A DNA stretch of 64,000 nt from Phycisphaerales bacterium (GCA_020846975.1 JADLCX010000026.1:1-64000), one strand, 5' to 3'; shown: positions 45,835 to 55,953, numbered from the stretch's first letter. Notes: generated from the sequence alone by a model not told the origin. Translations and numbers: made by a program.

Positions 45835-48800
45835 TCACGGGCAGCCGGCGAAGAACGCCGCCATGTAGTCGAACAGGTCCTGCATCGTCACGTTGCCGTC
45901 ACCGTTGAAGTCCGGCGGGCAGCCCGAGCCGGTGACCGGCGGAGTGGTCGGCGGCTCTTCCGCCTGCAACATCTTGGCCGCGACGATAAACGCGAAGTCG
46001 TTGCCGACGCTCGTCCAGCGCGGGATCGACCGGCCCGGAGCGATCGTGACGCCCGGGTCCCAGTTGATCTGGCACGGATCGCACGGATCAGTGTTCCAGG
46101 CCCAGTAGGCACGCTGGCTCTGCGCGAAGGTGTCCTGCACCGAGATGGAGAACCAGTAGTTGCGGTTCCGCTCGAGCACCAGCCCCATCGGGTACTGCGG
46201 TGGAGTGGCCATCGGGCAGAACCAGACGCGGTAGGCGTGCAGGTCGTCCACGCCGTCGATCGTGACGGTGTAGCCGAGGTCTTCGATCTTCTCGGCGGTC
46301 CAGGTGAAGTACGGAGCGCCGGTCAGGAGGTAGTTCGGGAGCTTGCAGTCATTCTCGTAGACCTCCAGGATGGCGTGGAAGTCCTCGCAGTTGGTGTAGA
46401 TGTATCCAGCCACCACGCAGACCATGTAGTCGTTGCACGTGCCGATGGCGATCTGGTCCGCGGCGCGGGAGTTCCGCGCGGGCGATGTGGACTTCTCAGA
46501 CCGCGTGCCGCCGGCGTCCACGGCCGGGCCGGGCCGGCCGTTGTCGAGCAGGATCTTGCACTTGTTGGCCTCGACACAGAAGGACATGTCGGTGCACTCG
46601 ATGCAGCAGTCGTCCAGCGGCAGCCACTGCTGGTCCTCGCCCACGGTCATCTTCTTGGGCACCGTGCCGCGGATGATGCGGTTGTTGGCCGTCACCCAGT
46701 AGGCTTCGTAGTCGGGGTCGGGAACCGGCGAGACGCCCTGGAGCGAGAACCAGTAAGGCTTGCCGCCCTCGATCCACAGCTTCTCTTCGGTCAGGTCGAA
46801 CTCGAGTACGACCTCCTGGTAGCCGTCGGCATCAACCGGGCCGAAGCGGCAGATGTTGTCGATGTAGGTGTCGTCCCACACCTTGACGACCACACCCGGC
46901 ATGCCGTCGCAATCCTCGTAGAGCGTGAGCCGCGCCTTGTACGGCAGCGCGGGGTTCTGACGGATCCGCATCGTGCCCGCGAACTTGCACAGGTTGTGCA
47001 GGTGACCGACGCACAAGACAAAGTCGTCCGCGACCTTGGTCTCGGGGAACTCGTAGAGCACGGGCACCGCCGAGAGCTGGCCGTCACGACCGTCGTAGCG
47101 GCCGTTGTCCCAGGCGTTCTTGGGGTTCTCGCACGGCACGCACCAGCAGCACTCGTCGGGCGGCGACAACCGCACCTCGGTGGTGGTCTCGGCGGGCGGG
47201 CAGGGGCAGGTGGCCGGATCGCGCGGCGTCACCCGGACGCGGTAGACATCGGGCGAGGCCTCGGTGGCGGGAGGAAGGACCGGAATACACGTGGCGTTGG
47301 TGCCGCCGGCGATGCAGCCGTCGTAGGTCACGCCGTCCAGACTGTAGATGACGCCGTTCTTGTACCACGTGAAGCAGTAGATCACCTCCGGGATGCCCGC
47401 GCACCCATCGACCGCCACGCACAGCTCGCCGCGCGTGTCGGGGCAGATGGTCAGCGGCGGCAACGTCGGCACCAGCCGATCAACATCCAGACGGACGCGA
47501 GCGCACGCGCGGCACTGACCGGCGGGTTCAAGGTTGACGTACCGGATACACATCTCGTACTCACCCTCGTTGCACTCGGCAACGTTGGTGATCGTGACCT
47601 TCTTGCTGCCGCGCACGCGTCCAGTGCCGCACGGCGGCTCGGTGCCTCCGGCAGGTCCGGGCTCGATCGTGACGATACCGGGGCCGGAGCAGTTGGCCGT
47701 GACGCAACGGGCCTCGTTGACGCCCGGCGTCGCCGGGTCATCAACCTCGGCGATGTCGGCCGTGCACACGGGGATGCCGTTGCGAGTGAGCGTAAACGTC
47801 ACCGGGCACAGTTCATCGCGGCAGTACGGGAACGTCAGCATGACCGATCCGCCGATGCAGGTCGCCGCGGGCGAACCGGTGATGAGCGGGGGCTCGAGGA
47901 TGTCGACACGGAACGTCGCGCAGACCGGCCGGCACTTGTTGGCCGCCAGGTTCGGGCACGACAGACAGACCTCGTAGACTCCGCGATCGGCCAGCGTCGG
48001 GTTGTTGATGCGGAACGTGCGGCAGTTGCCGGTCCCGGTGAAGCTGTAGTGCGAACCGAGGCTGATCGGCACGCCGTCCTTTCGGAAGCTGAACGAAGGT
48101 GTGCAGCAGACCGGGGCGGTGAAGCAGATGTCGGTGTTGGAGTTCTGACCCACACACACCTTGGAAGGCGGAGTCACCGTCACCGTGGGCGGGTTCTCGA
48201 CCGTCAGGGTCGTGCAGCACCGCGTGGGCGGACACTTGGCCGGGTTGAGCTGGGTGAGGTTCGAGTAGGTCGCCTCGATGCAGTACTCGCCGCCCGCCGC
48301 GACTGTCGCGCCGGTGACGATCACGCGGCAGTTGATGCGGCGGGATGCGTTGATCGGGTCACATGTGTAGGCCGCCAGCGGCAGCGGCGCTCCGCCCTTG
48401 GTGATGATCGCCGAGGGAACGAAGCCCGCGAGGTTGGCGGGGCAGAAGTTGGCCGATGCCCCGGACGGGAGCGGGAACGTCGCCGAGAAGTTGAGCGTCT
48501 GGTCGCCGCCCAGGCAAACGCACGTCGGGCTGTCGGCCGTGCACGTCGGTGCGGGCACGACACACAGCCGCGCGCAGCCGCGGGCCGGCGGACACTTCGC
48601 CGCGGCCAGGTTGCCGCAGGTCAATGACAGGCAGTACTCGCCCGCATCCGCGACCGTCACGTTCGTGAAGCAGACACGGCAGAACTGCGAGGTGGCGTTG
48701 ATCGGCGTGCAGGTGTAGGACGTCGGCGAGATCGCCGTGCCGTTCTTGGTGATCGAGATCGCCGGAGTGCACGACGCGGTCGGGCAGAACGAGGGGTTCA

Positions 48801-51800
48801 GCAGCGGGTAGTTGGCCGTGAACTCCAGGCATTGTGAGCCTCCGGCGCAGACCGCCTGGTCGCTGGTCGTAACGCTCGGATTCACGATGCAGAGCTTGGC
48901 GCAGTAGCGGGAAGTCCCGCACTTGCCGCCCGTCAGGTTGCCGCAGGTCGCTTCGATGCAGTACTCGGCCTGATCGTCGGCCACGGTCGGGTTGAATCGG
49001 ATGCGGCAGTTGATGCGGCGCTGCGCGGTGATCGGGTCGCAGGTGTAGCGGTTGGAGGGCAGAGCCACGCCGTTCTTCTTCAGGACGACCGACGGGGTGC
49101 AGTTCGACGCCGTGCAGTGCGTGCACGTGCCGACCGGGAAGGACGCGAAGAAGTTGATCGTCTGGTCGCCTCCGAGGCAGACCGTGGCGTCGGAGTCGCC
49201 ACCCACGACCGGCGCGGGCAGGACGCACAGCCGTGTGCAGGCGCGGAAAGTCCCGCACTTGCCCGGCTGCAGGTTCCCGCACGTCGCCTCGATGCAGTAC
49301 TCGGCACAGTCGGCCTGTGTCGCCGAGGTGATGACGACGCGGCAGTTCACCGTCCGCTCGGCCGTGATCGGATCGCAGACGAAGCCGCCGACGGGGAGGG
49401 CGACGCCGCCCTTGGTGATCGAGATCGACGGAGTGCAGGAAGCGGGCGTGCACCAGGCGCACGTGCCGACCGGGAAGTTCGCGGAGAAGTTCAGCGTCTG
49501 CTGGCCACCCTCGCAGACCGCCGCGTTGGGGCTGGCCGTCACGATGATCGGCGGCAGCACGCACAGCCGGGTGCAGGCACGGGCCGTCCCGCACTTGCCG
49601 CCGCTGGTCAGGTTGCTGCACGTCGCCTCCATGCAGTACTCGCCGCAACTGGTCAGGGTCGCGTTGGTGATGTTGACGCGGCAGTTCACGACTCGCTGCG
49701 CCGTGATCGGGTCGCAGACAAAGCTGCTCGAAGACAGCGCGACGTTGTCCTTCTTGATGACCACGTTCGGCGTGCAGGATGCGTTCGTGCAGAACGAGCA
49801 CGAACCGACCGGGAAGGAGGCCGAGAAGTTGAGGGTCTGGTTGCTGCCCACGCACACCGACTTGTCAGGATCGGCGGTGACGGTCGGAAGCGGCAGGACG
49901 CACAGGTTGGCGCACGACCGGGCGATCCCGCACTTGCCCGCGGCCAGGTTGCTGCACGAGGCTTCGATGCAGTAGGTGCCGCAGTCGGTGAGTTGCGCCG
50001 AGGCGAACGCGACCGTGCAGGTGACCTGCCGCGACGCGTTGATGGGCGTGCATGTGTACGCGCTGACGGGCAGCGGCGTGCCATTCTTGGTGATGATCGC
50101 GGAGTTGGTGCACGGCGCGGTCGGGCAGAACACGCACGACGAGGCCGGGTAGGTGGCCGTGAACGTCAGCGTCTGCTGGCCGCCCACGCAGACGTTGCGA
50201 TCGCCGCCGTTGGTCGCGGTCGGCGGCGGCGTGACGCACAGATCCGCCGAGCCCGATGCCGGCGTGCACTTGCCCGCGGCGAGGTTGCTGCACGCCACGG
50301 TCAGGGTGTACCGGCCGCAGTCGGAATCCACCGCGTTGGTGAAGCACAGCCGCCAACGCTGCGTCGCAACGCCGTTGGCGATCACGGGCGGGTCATTCTG
50401 AATTCGAGGATCGCTCGAAAGAATCGGCGTGTCGGTGCCCGAGGGCGTTGTCCGCTTGCCGAAGTTCACCGCCGGCGTGCACGCGAGCGGCGGGATGGAC
50501 GAGTATCCGCAGAGCGTCACGGCCTCGGTCGGCAGCACCGCCCAGGTCACATCCCACTCCAGGCACTGGTTGCCGGTGCGGCAGACGATGTCCGGGTTCG
50601 GAGGGATGACCGTGACGGTCGGGGGGTTGATGACGAACAGGCGAGCCTGAGCCATGCCGGGCGGGCAGCCCAGCAGCGGGTTGCAGGCGATTCCTGTGAA
50701 CATGCCGGGTGAATCAGGTGCCGCGAACGGCGGAATCGGGACTGTCACGATCGTTGCGAGCGGGACAAACAACCCCGGGCCGCCTCGATAGACCTTGGCT
50801 TTGAAAACGGTGTTGTCGCGCGGTTGGGCCGAAGTGATCGTCAGCGTCGAGCCCGTGCCTGCGCCGGTGGGAGAAACCGTGTAGCCCGGCGCGGGGTTGG
50901 TCGCGCTCACAGGCAGGAAGGGGTCGTAAATGACCGTCTCGATGCACGTGCCACCGGGACCCGGATCAAGCCGGCACCAGCCGAAGAAGAACAGCGGACC
51001 GACCACCGGCGGCAGCGCGGTATCGCACGCCGAGCTGTCCGGGCAGTTGGCCGAAACCGTGAACGACTGCTGGCCGCCGAGGCAGACCACGCGGTCGTTG
51101 CTCGGGGTGACCGTGAAGGTGGTGCGAGATTCATCCGCGCCCATGTCCGACTGACACTGGGTCGCGCGGCAGGTGCGAGGCTGGATCGGCTCGCCGAACT
51201 GGTACGGCGTCGTGCAGTTGGGCGCGGGGCAAACCTCGTTGATCGGCGGCACCGCCAGAGCGGGCGCGGGGATCGTGTTGGTCGTGGTTTCGCCATCGTC
51301 GTAGTCGTCCTGGAGTGCCGTCGTCACCTGCGCGACCTCATCGTTGAGGTCGATCGGTGGCGTGGAGACGAAGTAACGCAGCGGCTGACCTGCCTGGCGC
51401 GCAACACTGGAGATGAATGCCAGGTTGAACTGGTTGCTGGCGCGATCGACGCACGGCGAGGGGCACGTCAGGTGGACGTTGCCCTGCGCGACGAACACGA
51501 AGCGGGGATTGGCATCGAAGTTCGAGCCGCTGGGCAGCCCAACCGGTGTCGGGAACGGGTTGTTGTTGCCCGTGTCGATATCCGAGAAGATCACCTGCGG
51601 GAAGCCGAACGGGGGGCGGCCGTCCGGCGTGGTGGGCGCGGGCAGCGAGGGGACGTACCCGAAGCTGAACGAAGACCCGAACTGGTTGAAGATCGGTCCG
51701 CTCCCGGCGCCGGTGAGATCAGACTGGTTGCCCCAGACAATGCTGTTGAGCACCATCGGCACGCCGTCGTTGGTCTGGATGTGGATGCCCGAACCGGCGG

Positions 51801-53607
51801 TCGAACCGACAACGCCGCGAAGCCCGGTGCTGATGGTGGCGCGATTGTCGGTGATCGTGCAGTGCACGATCTTGGGATTCCAAGCCATGAAACGCTGGGC
51901 GGGATCGGTAACAGCCGTCCCCGGGAACGAGAACGATTGCAGGAACAGACCGCCACCCGCGACCGTGCCAACGTTGGCGTTGATCACGGTGTTGTAGACG
52001 ACGCCGTCGGCGAGGCAGGCGAACGCCATGCCGCCGCCGCGTGCCGCGCGGTTGCCTCGAACCACGCAATCGTCGAAGACCGGCACCGAACCTTCAACGC
52101 AGCACACGCCACCACCACCACCGCTTGCACCATTGGAACCGGTGCGGTTGTTGGTGAAGCAGCACTCGGTCGCCGTGATGCGCGCGGCCGAACTGCCGCC
52201 GCGGATGTACAGACCACCACCCGAACCGCCGAAGTCGCCGCCGTTGCTCAACTTGTCGCAGTTGAAGAGCCGCTCGCTGAGAGCCTGGTTGCTCTCGAAG
52301 AAGCAGCGCTTGAAGTACGAAGTTGATCGGTTGTTGTAAACACCGCCGCCCTGCAGCCCGGCACGGTTGCCGCCGCCGAGTCCAGCATCCGGAGCAGGCC
52401 CTGCGGGATTGGACGGGTTGCACACGCCAGGCGCGCCGCCGCAGTTGCCCACGGCGAGCGGGACATCGCACTCGTTGATCCGCGGCCACTGGGCCAGCGC
52501 AAGGACGAGCTCGGCGCTGGTGAGGCCGAACCGAGTGCGGTCAAGCCGCAGGTTGCTGGAGACCAGGAAGGCCGCGCCGCCGCGTCGGGTGACGCGGTTG
52601 TTGGCGAAGTCTGCCTCGATCGGCAGTGTTAAGACGGGATCAACGCCCGGTAGGTTCTCGTCTTCGAGCGAAAGTCCGCCGTCAATGTACATGCCGCCGC
52701 CGTCGGCGGCCGTGTTGTTGTAGAAAAGCGGCCTGCGGCCGTTCGCATCGGGGCGAATTTGAAGTCGGATGTTGGACTCGACCGAGGAGCCCTTGATGAA
52801 ATGGATGCCGCCGCCGAAGCCCTCGGTGGCGATTTCAGAAACCACCGAGTTGCCGGAGAACACGCCGCCGAACACATCGAGCCGCGATCGATCCACGTCC
52901 ACCGCACCGCCCACGGCGCTGGCAGAATTGCAAAGGAACTCGCAGTTCGTCACGCTCAGCAGGTTGGAATTGTCGTTACCGAGGATCTGCGAAACCGAGA
53001 TCGCACCGCCGCGCGCCGCTACGTTTCGGACGAATCGGCAGTTACGGACCAGCACACCAGTGCAGCGAACACCCTGGATCGCACCGCCGTCGATCGCGCG
53101 GCCGTTCGTCAACGTAATGTTGGTGAGCTCAAGAGTTCCGCCTTCCACCACGCGGAAGAAGCGGAACGACTGGGATGAGCCTTCGCAGACGCGGCGCAGC
53201 ACCACCTCACCGGTAGCGCCGTTTCGCCCCACGATCACGTTCAGATTGCCGATCGTGCGAAACGCGGTGCGATTGTCGTCGTCCGACGCCTGGGTGACCC
53301 AGTACTCGCCAGGATCGAGGTTCAGTTCAAGGGTGGTCGTGCCGGGAGGAATGTCCCGAAGCGCCAACTGCAGCGTGCGGCCAGCCAACTGGCACGGCTG
53401 CAAGCCGGCAACCTCCGCTGGGTTGGGTACAAACGGGGCAAACGCGCCGGCTTGGTTGTACCTCACCAACACGGCCGCCATCGACCGTGCGCTGGGCACG
53501 AGCGTGACCAGCAAGGCAGCCAAGACCGAACAGACCTGCGCGAAGCGCGACGGCACCATTCGAGAACGCACGGATGAAACCCCTTTGCTGACAAGTGATT
53601 GGACCAT
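45835..53607 (-). CDS. Giant secreted protein: beta-helix, Cys-rich repeats, dockerin tail
   Basis: A 2590-residue exported protein of unknown function. The signal peptide is in MVPSRFAQVCSVLAALLVTL and following. Residues about 60-620 look like a right-handed parallel beta-helix of the chlamydial-type polymorphic repeat kind, with repeated GGAI, GGG and NNR turns (GGGVYNNRSTSYFKRCFF). Residues about 850-2150 hold some eleven Cys-rich units; six are near copies. Residues 2200-2560 hold two Cys-rich, probably calcium-binding, domains with WFSLQGVSPVP and WFSISVQDTF. The C-terminus DFNGDGNVTMQDLFDYMAAFF then AGCP is one dockerin-like repeat. The start could also be ATG 53559. It would be a surface or matrix protein. 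Confidence 0.85.
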   Translation of the reverse strand: MVQSLVSKGVSSVRSRMVPSRFAQVCSVLAALLVTLVPSARSMAAVLVRYNQAGAFAPFVPNPAEVAGLQPCQLAGRTLQLALRDIPPGTTTLELNLDPGEYWVTQASDDDNRTAFRTIGNLNVIVGRNGATGEVVLRRVCEGSSQSFRFFRVVEGGTLELTNITLTNGRAIDGGAIQGVRCTGVLVRNCRFVRNVAARGGAISVSQILGNDNSNLLSVTNCEFLCNSASAVGGAVDVDRSRLDVFGGVFSGNSVVSEIATEGFGGGIHFIKGSSVESNIRLQIRPDANGRRPLFYNNTAADGGGMYIDGGLSLEDENLPGVDPVLTLPIEADFANNRVTRRGGAAFLVSSNLRLDRTRFGLTSAELVLALAQWPRINECDVPLAVGNCGGAPGVCNPSNPAGPAPDAGLGGGNRAGLQGGGVYNNRSTSYFKRCFFESNQALSERLFNCDKLSNGGDFGGSGGGLYIRGGSSAARITATECCFTNNRTGSNGASGGGGGVCCVEGSVPVFDDCVVRGNRAARGGGMAFACLADGVVYNTVINANVGTVAGGGLFLQSFSFPGTAVTDPAQRFMAWNPKIVHCTITDNRATISTGLRGVVGSTAGSGIHIQTNDGVPMVLNSIVWGNQSDLTGAGSGPIFNQFGSSFSFGYVPSLPAPTTPDGRPPFGFPQVIFSDIDTGNNNPFPTPVGLPSGSNFDANPRFVFVAQGNVHLTCPSPCVDRASNQFNLAFISSVARQAGQPLRYFVSTPPIDLNDEVAQVTTALQDDYDDGETTTNTIPAPALAVPPINEVCPAPNCTTPYQFGEPIQPRTCRATQCQSDMGADESRTTFTVTPSNDRVVCLGGQQSFTVSANCPDSSACDTALPPVVGPLFFFGWCRLDPGPGGTCIETVIYDPFLPVSATNPAPGYTVSPTGAGTGSTLTITSAQPRDNTVFKAKVYRGGPGLFVPLATIVTVPIPPFAAPDSPGMFTGIACNPLLGCPPGMAQARLFVINPPTVTVIPPNPDIVCRTGNQCLEWDVTWAVLPTEAVTLCGYSSIPPLACTPAVNFGKRTTPSGTDTPILSSDPRIQNDPPVIANGVATQRWRLCFTNAVDSDCGRYTLTVACSNLAAGKCTPASGSADLCVTPPPTATNGGDRNVCVGGQQTLTFTATYPASSCVFCPTAPCTNSAIITKNGTPLPVSAYTCTPINASRQVTCTVAFASAQLTDCGTYCIEASCSNLAAGKCGIARSCANLCVLPLPTVTADPDKSVCVGSNQTLNFSASFPVGSCSFCTNASCTPNVVIKKDNVALSSSSFVCDPITAQRVVNCRVNITNATLTSCGEYCMEATCSNLTSGGKCGTARACTRLCVLPPIIVTASPNAAVCEGGQQTLNFSANFPVGTCAWCTPASCTPSISITKGGVALPVGGFVCDPITAERTVNCRVVITSATQADCAEYCIEATCGNLQPGKCGTFRACTRLCVLPAPVVGGDSDATVCLGGDQTINFFASFPVGTCTHCTASNCTPSVVLKKNGVALPSNRYTCDPITAQRRINCRIRFNPTVADDQAEYCIEATCGNLTGGKCGTSRYCAKLCIVNPSVTTSDQAVCAGGSQCLEFTANYPLLNPSFCPTASCTPAISITKNGTAISPTSYTCTPINATSQFCRVCFTNVTVADAGEYCLSLTCGNLAAAKCPPARGCARLCVVPAPTCTADSPTCVCLGGDQTLNFSATFPLPSGASANFCPANLAGFVPSAIITKGGAPLPLAAYTCDPINASRRINCRVIVTGATVAAGGEYCIEATYSNLTQLNPAKCPPTRCCTTLTVENPPTVTVTPPSKVCVGQNSNTDICFTAPVCCTPSFSFRKDGVPISLGSHYSFTGTGNCRTFRINNPTLADRGVYEVCLSCPNLAANKCRPVCATFRVDILEPPLITGSPAATCIGGSVMLTFPYCRDELCPVTFTLTRNGIPVCTADIAEVDDPATPGVNEARCVTANCSGPGIVTIEPGPAGGTEPPCGTGRVRGSKKVTITNVAECNEGEYEMCIRYVNLEPAGQCRACARVRLDVDRLVPTLPPLTICPDTRGELCVAVDGCAGIPEVIYCFTWYKNGVIYSLDGVTYDGCIAGGTNATCIPVLPPATEASPDVYRVRVTPRDPATCPCPPAETTTEVRLSPPDECCWCVPCENPKNAWDNGRYDGRDGQLSAVPVLYEFPETKVADDFVLCVGHLHNLCKFAGTMRIRQNPALPYKARLTLYEDCDGMPGVVVKVWDDTYIDNICRFGPVDADGYQEVVLEFDLTEEKLWIEGGKPYWFSLQGVSPVPDPDYEAYWVTANNRIIRGTVPKKMTVGEDQQWLPLDDCCIECTDMSFCVEANKCKILLDNGRPGPAVDAGGTRSEKSTSPARNSRAADQIAIGTCNDYMVCVVAGYIYTNCEDFHAILEVYENDCKLPNYLLTGAPYFTWTAEKIEDLGYTVTIDGVDDLHAYRVWFCPMATPPQYPMGLVLERNRNYWFSISVQDTFAQSQRAYWAWNTDPCDPCQINWDPGVTIAPGRSIPRWTSVGNDFAFIVAAKMLQAEEPPTTPPVTGSGCPPDFNGDGNVTMQDLFDYMAAFFAGCP
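47100..50250 (-). repeat. Tandem ~335-bp repeats encoding Cys-rich Ig-like units
   Basis: The anchor sequence for C-x-G-x-Q-T-L recurs near 50173, 49836, 49498, 49163, 48832 and 48503, at spacings of about 337, 338, 335, 331 and 329 bp. Each unit is about 112 residues: CVGGQQTLTF, then CTPASCTPSI, TKNGTPLP, CDPITAQR, NCRV, and DCGEYCIEATCSNL, GKCGT. Further, more divergent copies lie on each side. The repeats are in frame and highly alike at the DNA level, so slippage or recombination could change their number. Confidence 0.85.
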
Positions 53608-54006
53608 GAACGACACCGACGAGCCGGAAGAGGGGCGTCCACTCGGCAACCATGGCACGACGGAAAGAGACGCGGACTACCTCCCAAACCAGGGGGAGAA
53701 TACACGATCTCGGAGGGGGCGAATCAATCCCCTAAAGAGGTGAGTTCTCGGCCGTCTCTCCCAAACACGCACCTTTCTCACGGCGCGGTTGCCGCGGGCC
53801 ACGATGTAAGTTCCGTAATGACAGAACTTTACGAAGTTCGAGCCGGCGATTCCGGACACGAATCATGGGGCCCAATTTTTTTTGACATTTCCCCGTTCGT
53901 CGCATCGCGCAGCGTTCCGCTGGCATGGTCCGAACGTCAAAAACGACAACCGGTGAGTGGCGAACCACTCACCGGTCGGTGGACTTGTGCGTCGAATCAA
54001 GCTCGA
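53608..54006. other. Gene-free region with alternating inverted arms
   Basis: No gene is seen. Arms AAGTTC (53808-53813), GAACTT (53824-53829) and AAGTTC (53834-53839) can pair 1-2 or 2-3, the second with a TACG tetraloop. A run of eight T bases is at 53876-53883. The promoter of the giant protein gene must be here, but no -35/-10 pair is clear. The terminator of the next gene is at 53949-53976. Confidence 0.55.
53949..53976 (-). terminator. Intrinsic terminator of the 54007 gene
   Basis: A perfect 12-bp stem, ACCGGTGAGTGG with CCACTCACCGGT, and a CGAA-type loop on the plus strand. On the minus strand it runs into TGTCGTTTTTGACG. It is 31 bp after the stop at 54007. Confidence 0.9.
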
Positions 54007-55953
54007 TCAGCGCGAGCCGAAGTAGTGCTGGAGGAAGGTGAACAAGTCGTCAACCGTGATCGACTGCGTTTGGTTCATGTCCGCCGCCAGTGACCCGCCG
54101 AAGTACGCGTTGAGGAAGTCGAACAGGTCCTGCTCGCTCACCATGCCGTTGTTGTTGAAGTCGCCGGGGAGTCGCTCCGGCAGGGTGGGTTGCGAGGGCT
54201 CGATGGCGACCCGGAGGATCGCGTGGTCGCTCGACCCACCGCCGATCAGCGTTGTGACAAACGTGACATCGCCGGTATTGCTCAGGCTGGCCGAGTCGCT
54301 GTAGCCCAGTGAACTGAACGCCAAGTCCGCGCCTTGCGTCGAAGTGACGCGTGTTCCGGTCATGGCGATGACGGCCAAGCCGCCGGCCTGATCCACTCGC
54401 ATGAGCGCGGGCCGCCCGGTCGGGTCTGTTTCATCCCACGCGACCGCGCCGACAAAGACGATCTGACCGAGATCGTTGAACTGCATTCCCGGCATCCAGC
54501 GCACGCTGCGCAGGTAGAGTGGCGTTGAGCCGGCGATCGTCTGACCTTCGCACGCGACCATCGAAAGCGTGCCGCCGGAGTAGCGGAGAATGGCGTTCGC
54601 AGTCGCCTGGGTGCTCGGATCAGTGACCACCATCGCTCGCAACGCAACCTGGCCGTTGGCGTTAGTTCTGACCGTAGAGCCAACCGACTCGTTCACGATG
54701 ATCGCACCACCGACATGTTGGCCGCCGCGCATCACCATCTCTCGCGAAGTCGGCGAGTGAAGCAGCCAGAGCGAGCGGTCGTTGGTCGAATCGACGCCGG
54801 GTCCCGACAGGCTCGCGATGAGCGCGATCGAGTTTGCGGCATCGTTGGCGATCGTCAGGTTCTGGGCGAGTCCCGCGGGCGAAACGCTCGCGAACGTGGC
54901 GCCATCGGTCACGCCGATTCCGGATGCACTGTCGCCCGTCCGCACCATCAACTGCCGGCTCGCCGAGGTGCCGCTCGACCAGGTCCGCCAGATGCCCATC
55001 CCAGAGCTGGTTCCGCCGAACGAAGCGGTAAACGCTCCGTACCCGCGGGCGTTGATCGCCGGCGCGGCGGTGGATGTGAAGATCGAAAGGAACGACGCGC
55101 CCGGGATGTCTCCGGTCGCCTGACCGGTCCGCGCTGCGAGCTGAAGAATGTCGCCCGATCCGAGGTAGATCGCGGAGTTGTTGGCGCTCGACACCGTCGA
55201 ACCGACGAGCGTGGAATACAGCAGCGAGTCGCCCGTACCGCCGGACAACCGCCGCAGATTCGTGGAGAACGTCGCGCCGCTGATGCCGGGCGCGTTCTCG
55301 CCGACCCGTGCCAGCGACTCCAATCCGGTCGAGTCGAAGTTGTAGTAGGCATGGACTCCGCTGTAGCCCGGGACGGTGGCCTTGAAGGTGCCGAACAGGT
55401 CGCTGGTTTCCATCCGCAGATCCGTGATCGCGCCAATCATGGAGCCATCGACCGATGTGCCTTCGCGTGCCACCAGCGCCCGATTTGTTCGGACGAAGGA
55501 CCAGTACGCCTTCGAGTTGGAACTGATCACCCCGCTACCCGTCAGGGAGCTGAGGAAGCCGACCCGATCATCGCTGCCGACCTGGAGCGAGCTCAGATTC
55601 GAGATGGTAACGCCCGCGGAGAACGGCTCTCCGGTGCGTGCGAGCAGGCTGATTGAGTCACCGCCTGTCGACGCACGATCCGCGCCGAACACGGCGATGT
55701 TGTTTGAGGCCGTCAGCCCCGAGCCCTGCATCTGGCTCTCGAAGACGATGCGGCCCGATCCTGAAATGATCGGGATCTCCGAGCCTGAGTAGTTGCACAA
55801 CCGGTAGTACGACCCGCCGGAGAGCGATGTACCGGCCGGAGATGCGCCAACTCTGGCCACCACGCTGTACTGATCCGCATGAGCACTCGACACGCTGCCG
55901 CACACCGCCGCGAGAACCGCGGGGGCGACGCCCCAGAACACAAGGGACTTCAT
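54007..55953 (-). CDS. Secreted repeat protein with two dockerin-like repeats
   Basis: A 648-residue exported protein of unknown function. The signal peptide is MKSLVFWGVAPAVLAAVCGS and following. The body is made of repeats of about 60 residues with the motif LLARTGEPFSAG, LARVGENAPGISGA, LAARTGQATGDIPGA, each followed by a beta-strand-rich part, as in a beta-propeller or similar domain. The C-terminus is DFNNNGMVSEQDLFDFLNAY and DMNQTQSITVDDLFTFLQHY, two dockerin-like calcium loops. The ATG at 55953 follows GGAG. It has its own terminator and stands alone, upstream of the giant gene on the same strand. Confidence 0.82.
   Translation of the reverse strand: MKSLVFWGVAPAVLAAVCGSVSSAHADQYSVVARVGASPAGTSLSGGSYYRLCNYSGSEIPIISGSGRIVFESQMQGSGLTASNNIAVFGADRASTGGDSISLLARTGEPFSAGVTISNLSSLQVGSDDRVGFLSSLTGSGVISSNSKAYWSFVRTNRALVAREGTSVDGSMIGAITDLRMETSDLFGTFKATVPGYSGVHAYYNFDSTGLESLARVGENAPGISGATFSTNLRRLSGGTGDSLLYSTLVGSTVSSANNSAIYLGSGDILQLAARTGQATGDIPGASFLSIFTSTAAPAINARGYGAFTASFGGTSSGMGIWRTWSSGTSASRQLMVRTGDSASGIGVTDGATFASVSPAGLAQNLTIANDAANSIALIASLSGPGVDSTNDRSLWLLHSPTSREMVMRGGQHVGGAIIVNESVGSTVRTNANGQVALRAMVVTDPSTQATANAILRYSGGTLSMVACEGQTIAGSTPLYLRSVRWMPGMQFNDLGQIVFVGAVAWDETDPTGRPALMRVDQAGGLAVIAMTGTRVTSTQGADLAFSSLGYSDSASLSNTGDVTFVTTLIGGGSSDHAILRVAIEPSQPTLPERLPGDFNNNGMVSEQDLFDFLNAYFGGSLAADMNQTQSITVDDLFTFLQHYFGSR

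Noticed and set aside
47100..50250. Regularly spaced repeats that could suggest a CRISPR array
   Set aside because: The period is about 335 bp and the repeats lie in frame in one gene, unlike the short repeats and spacers of CRISPR.
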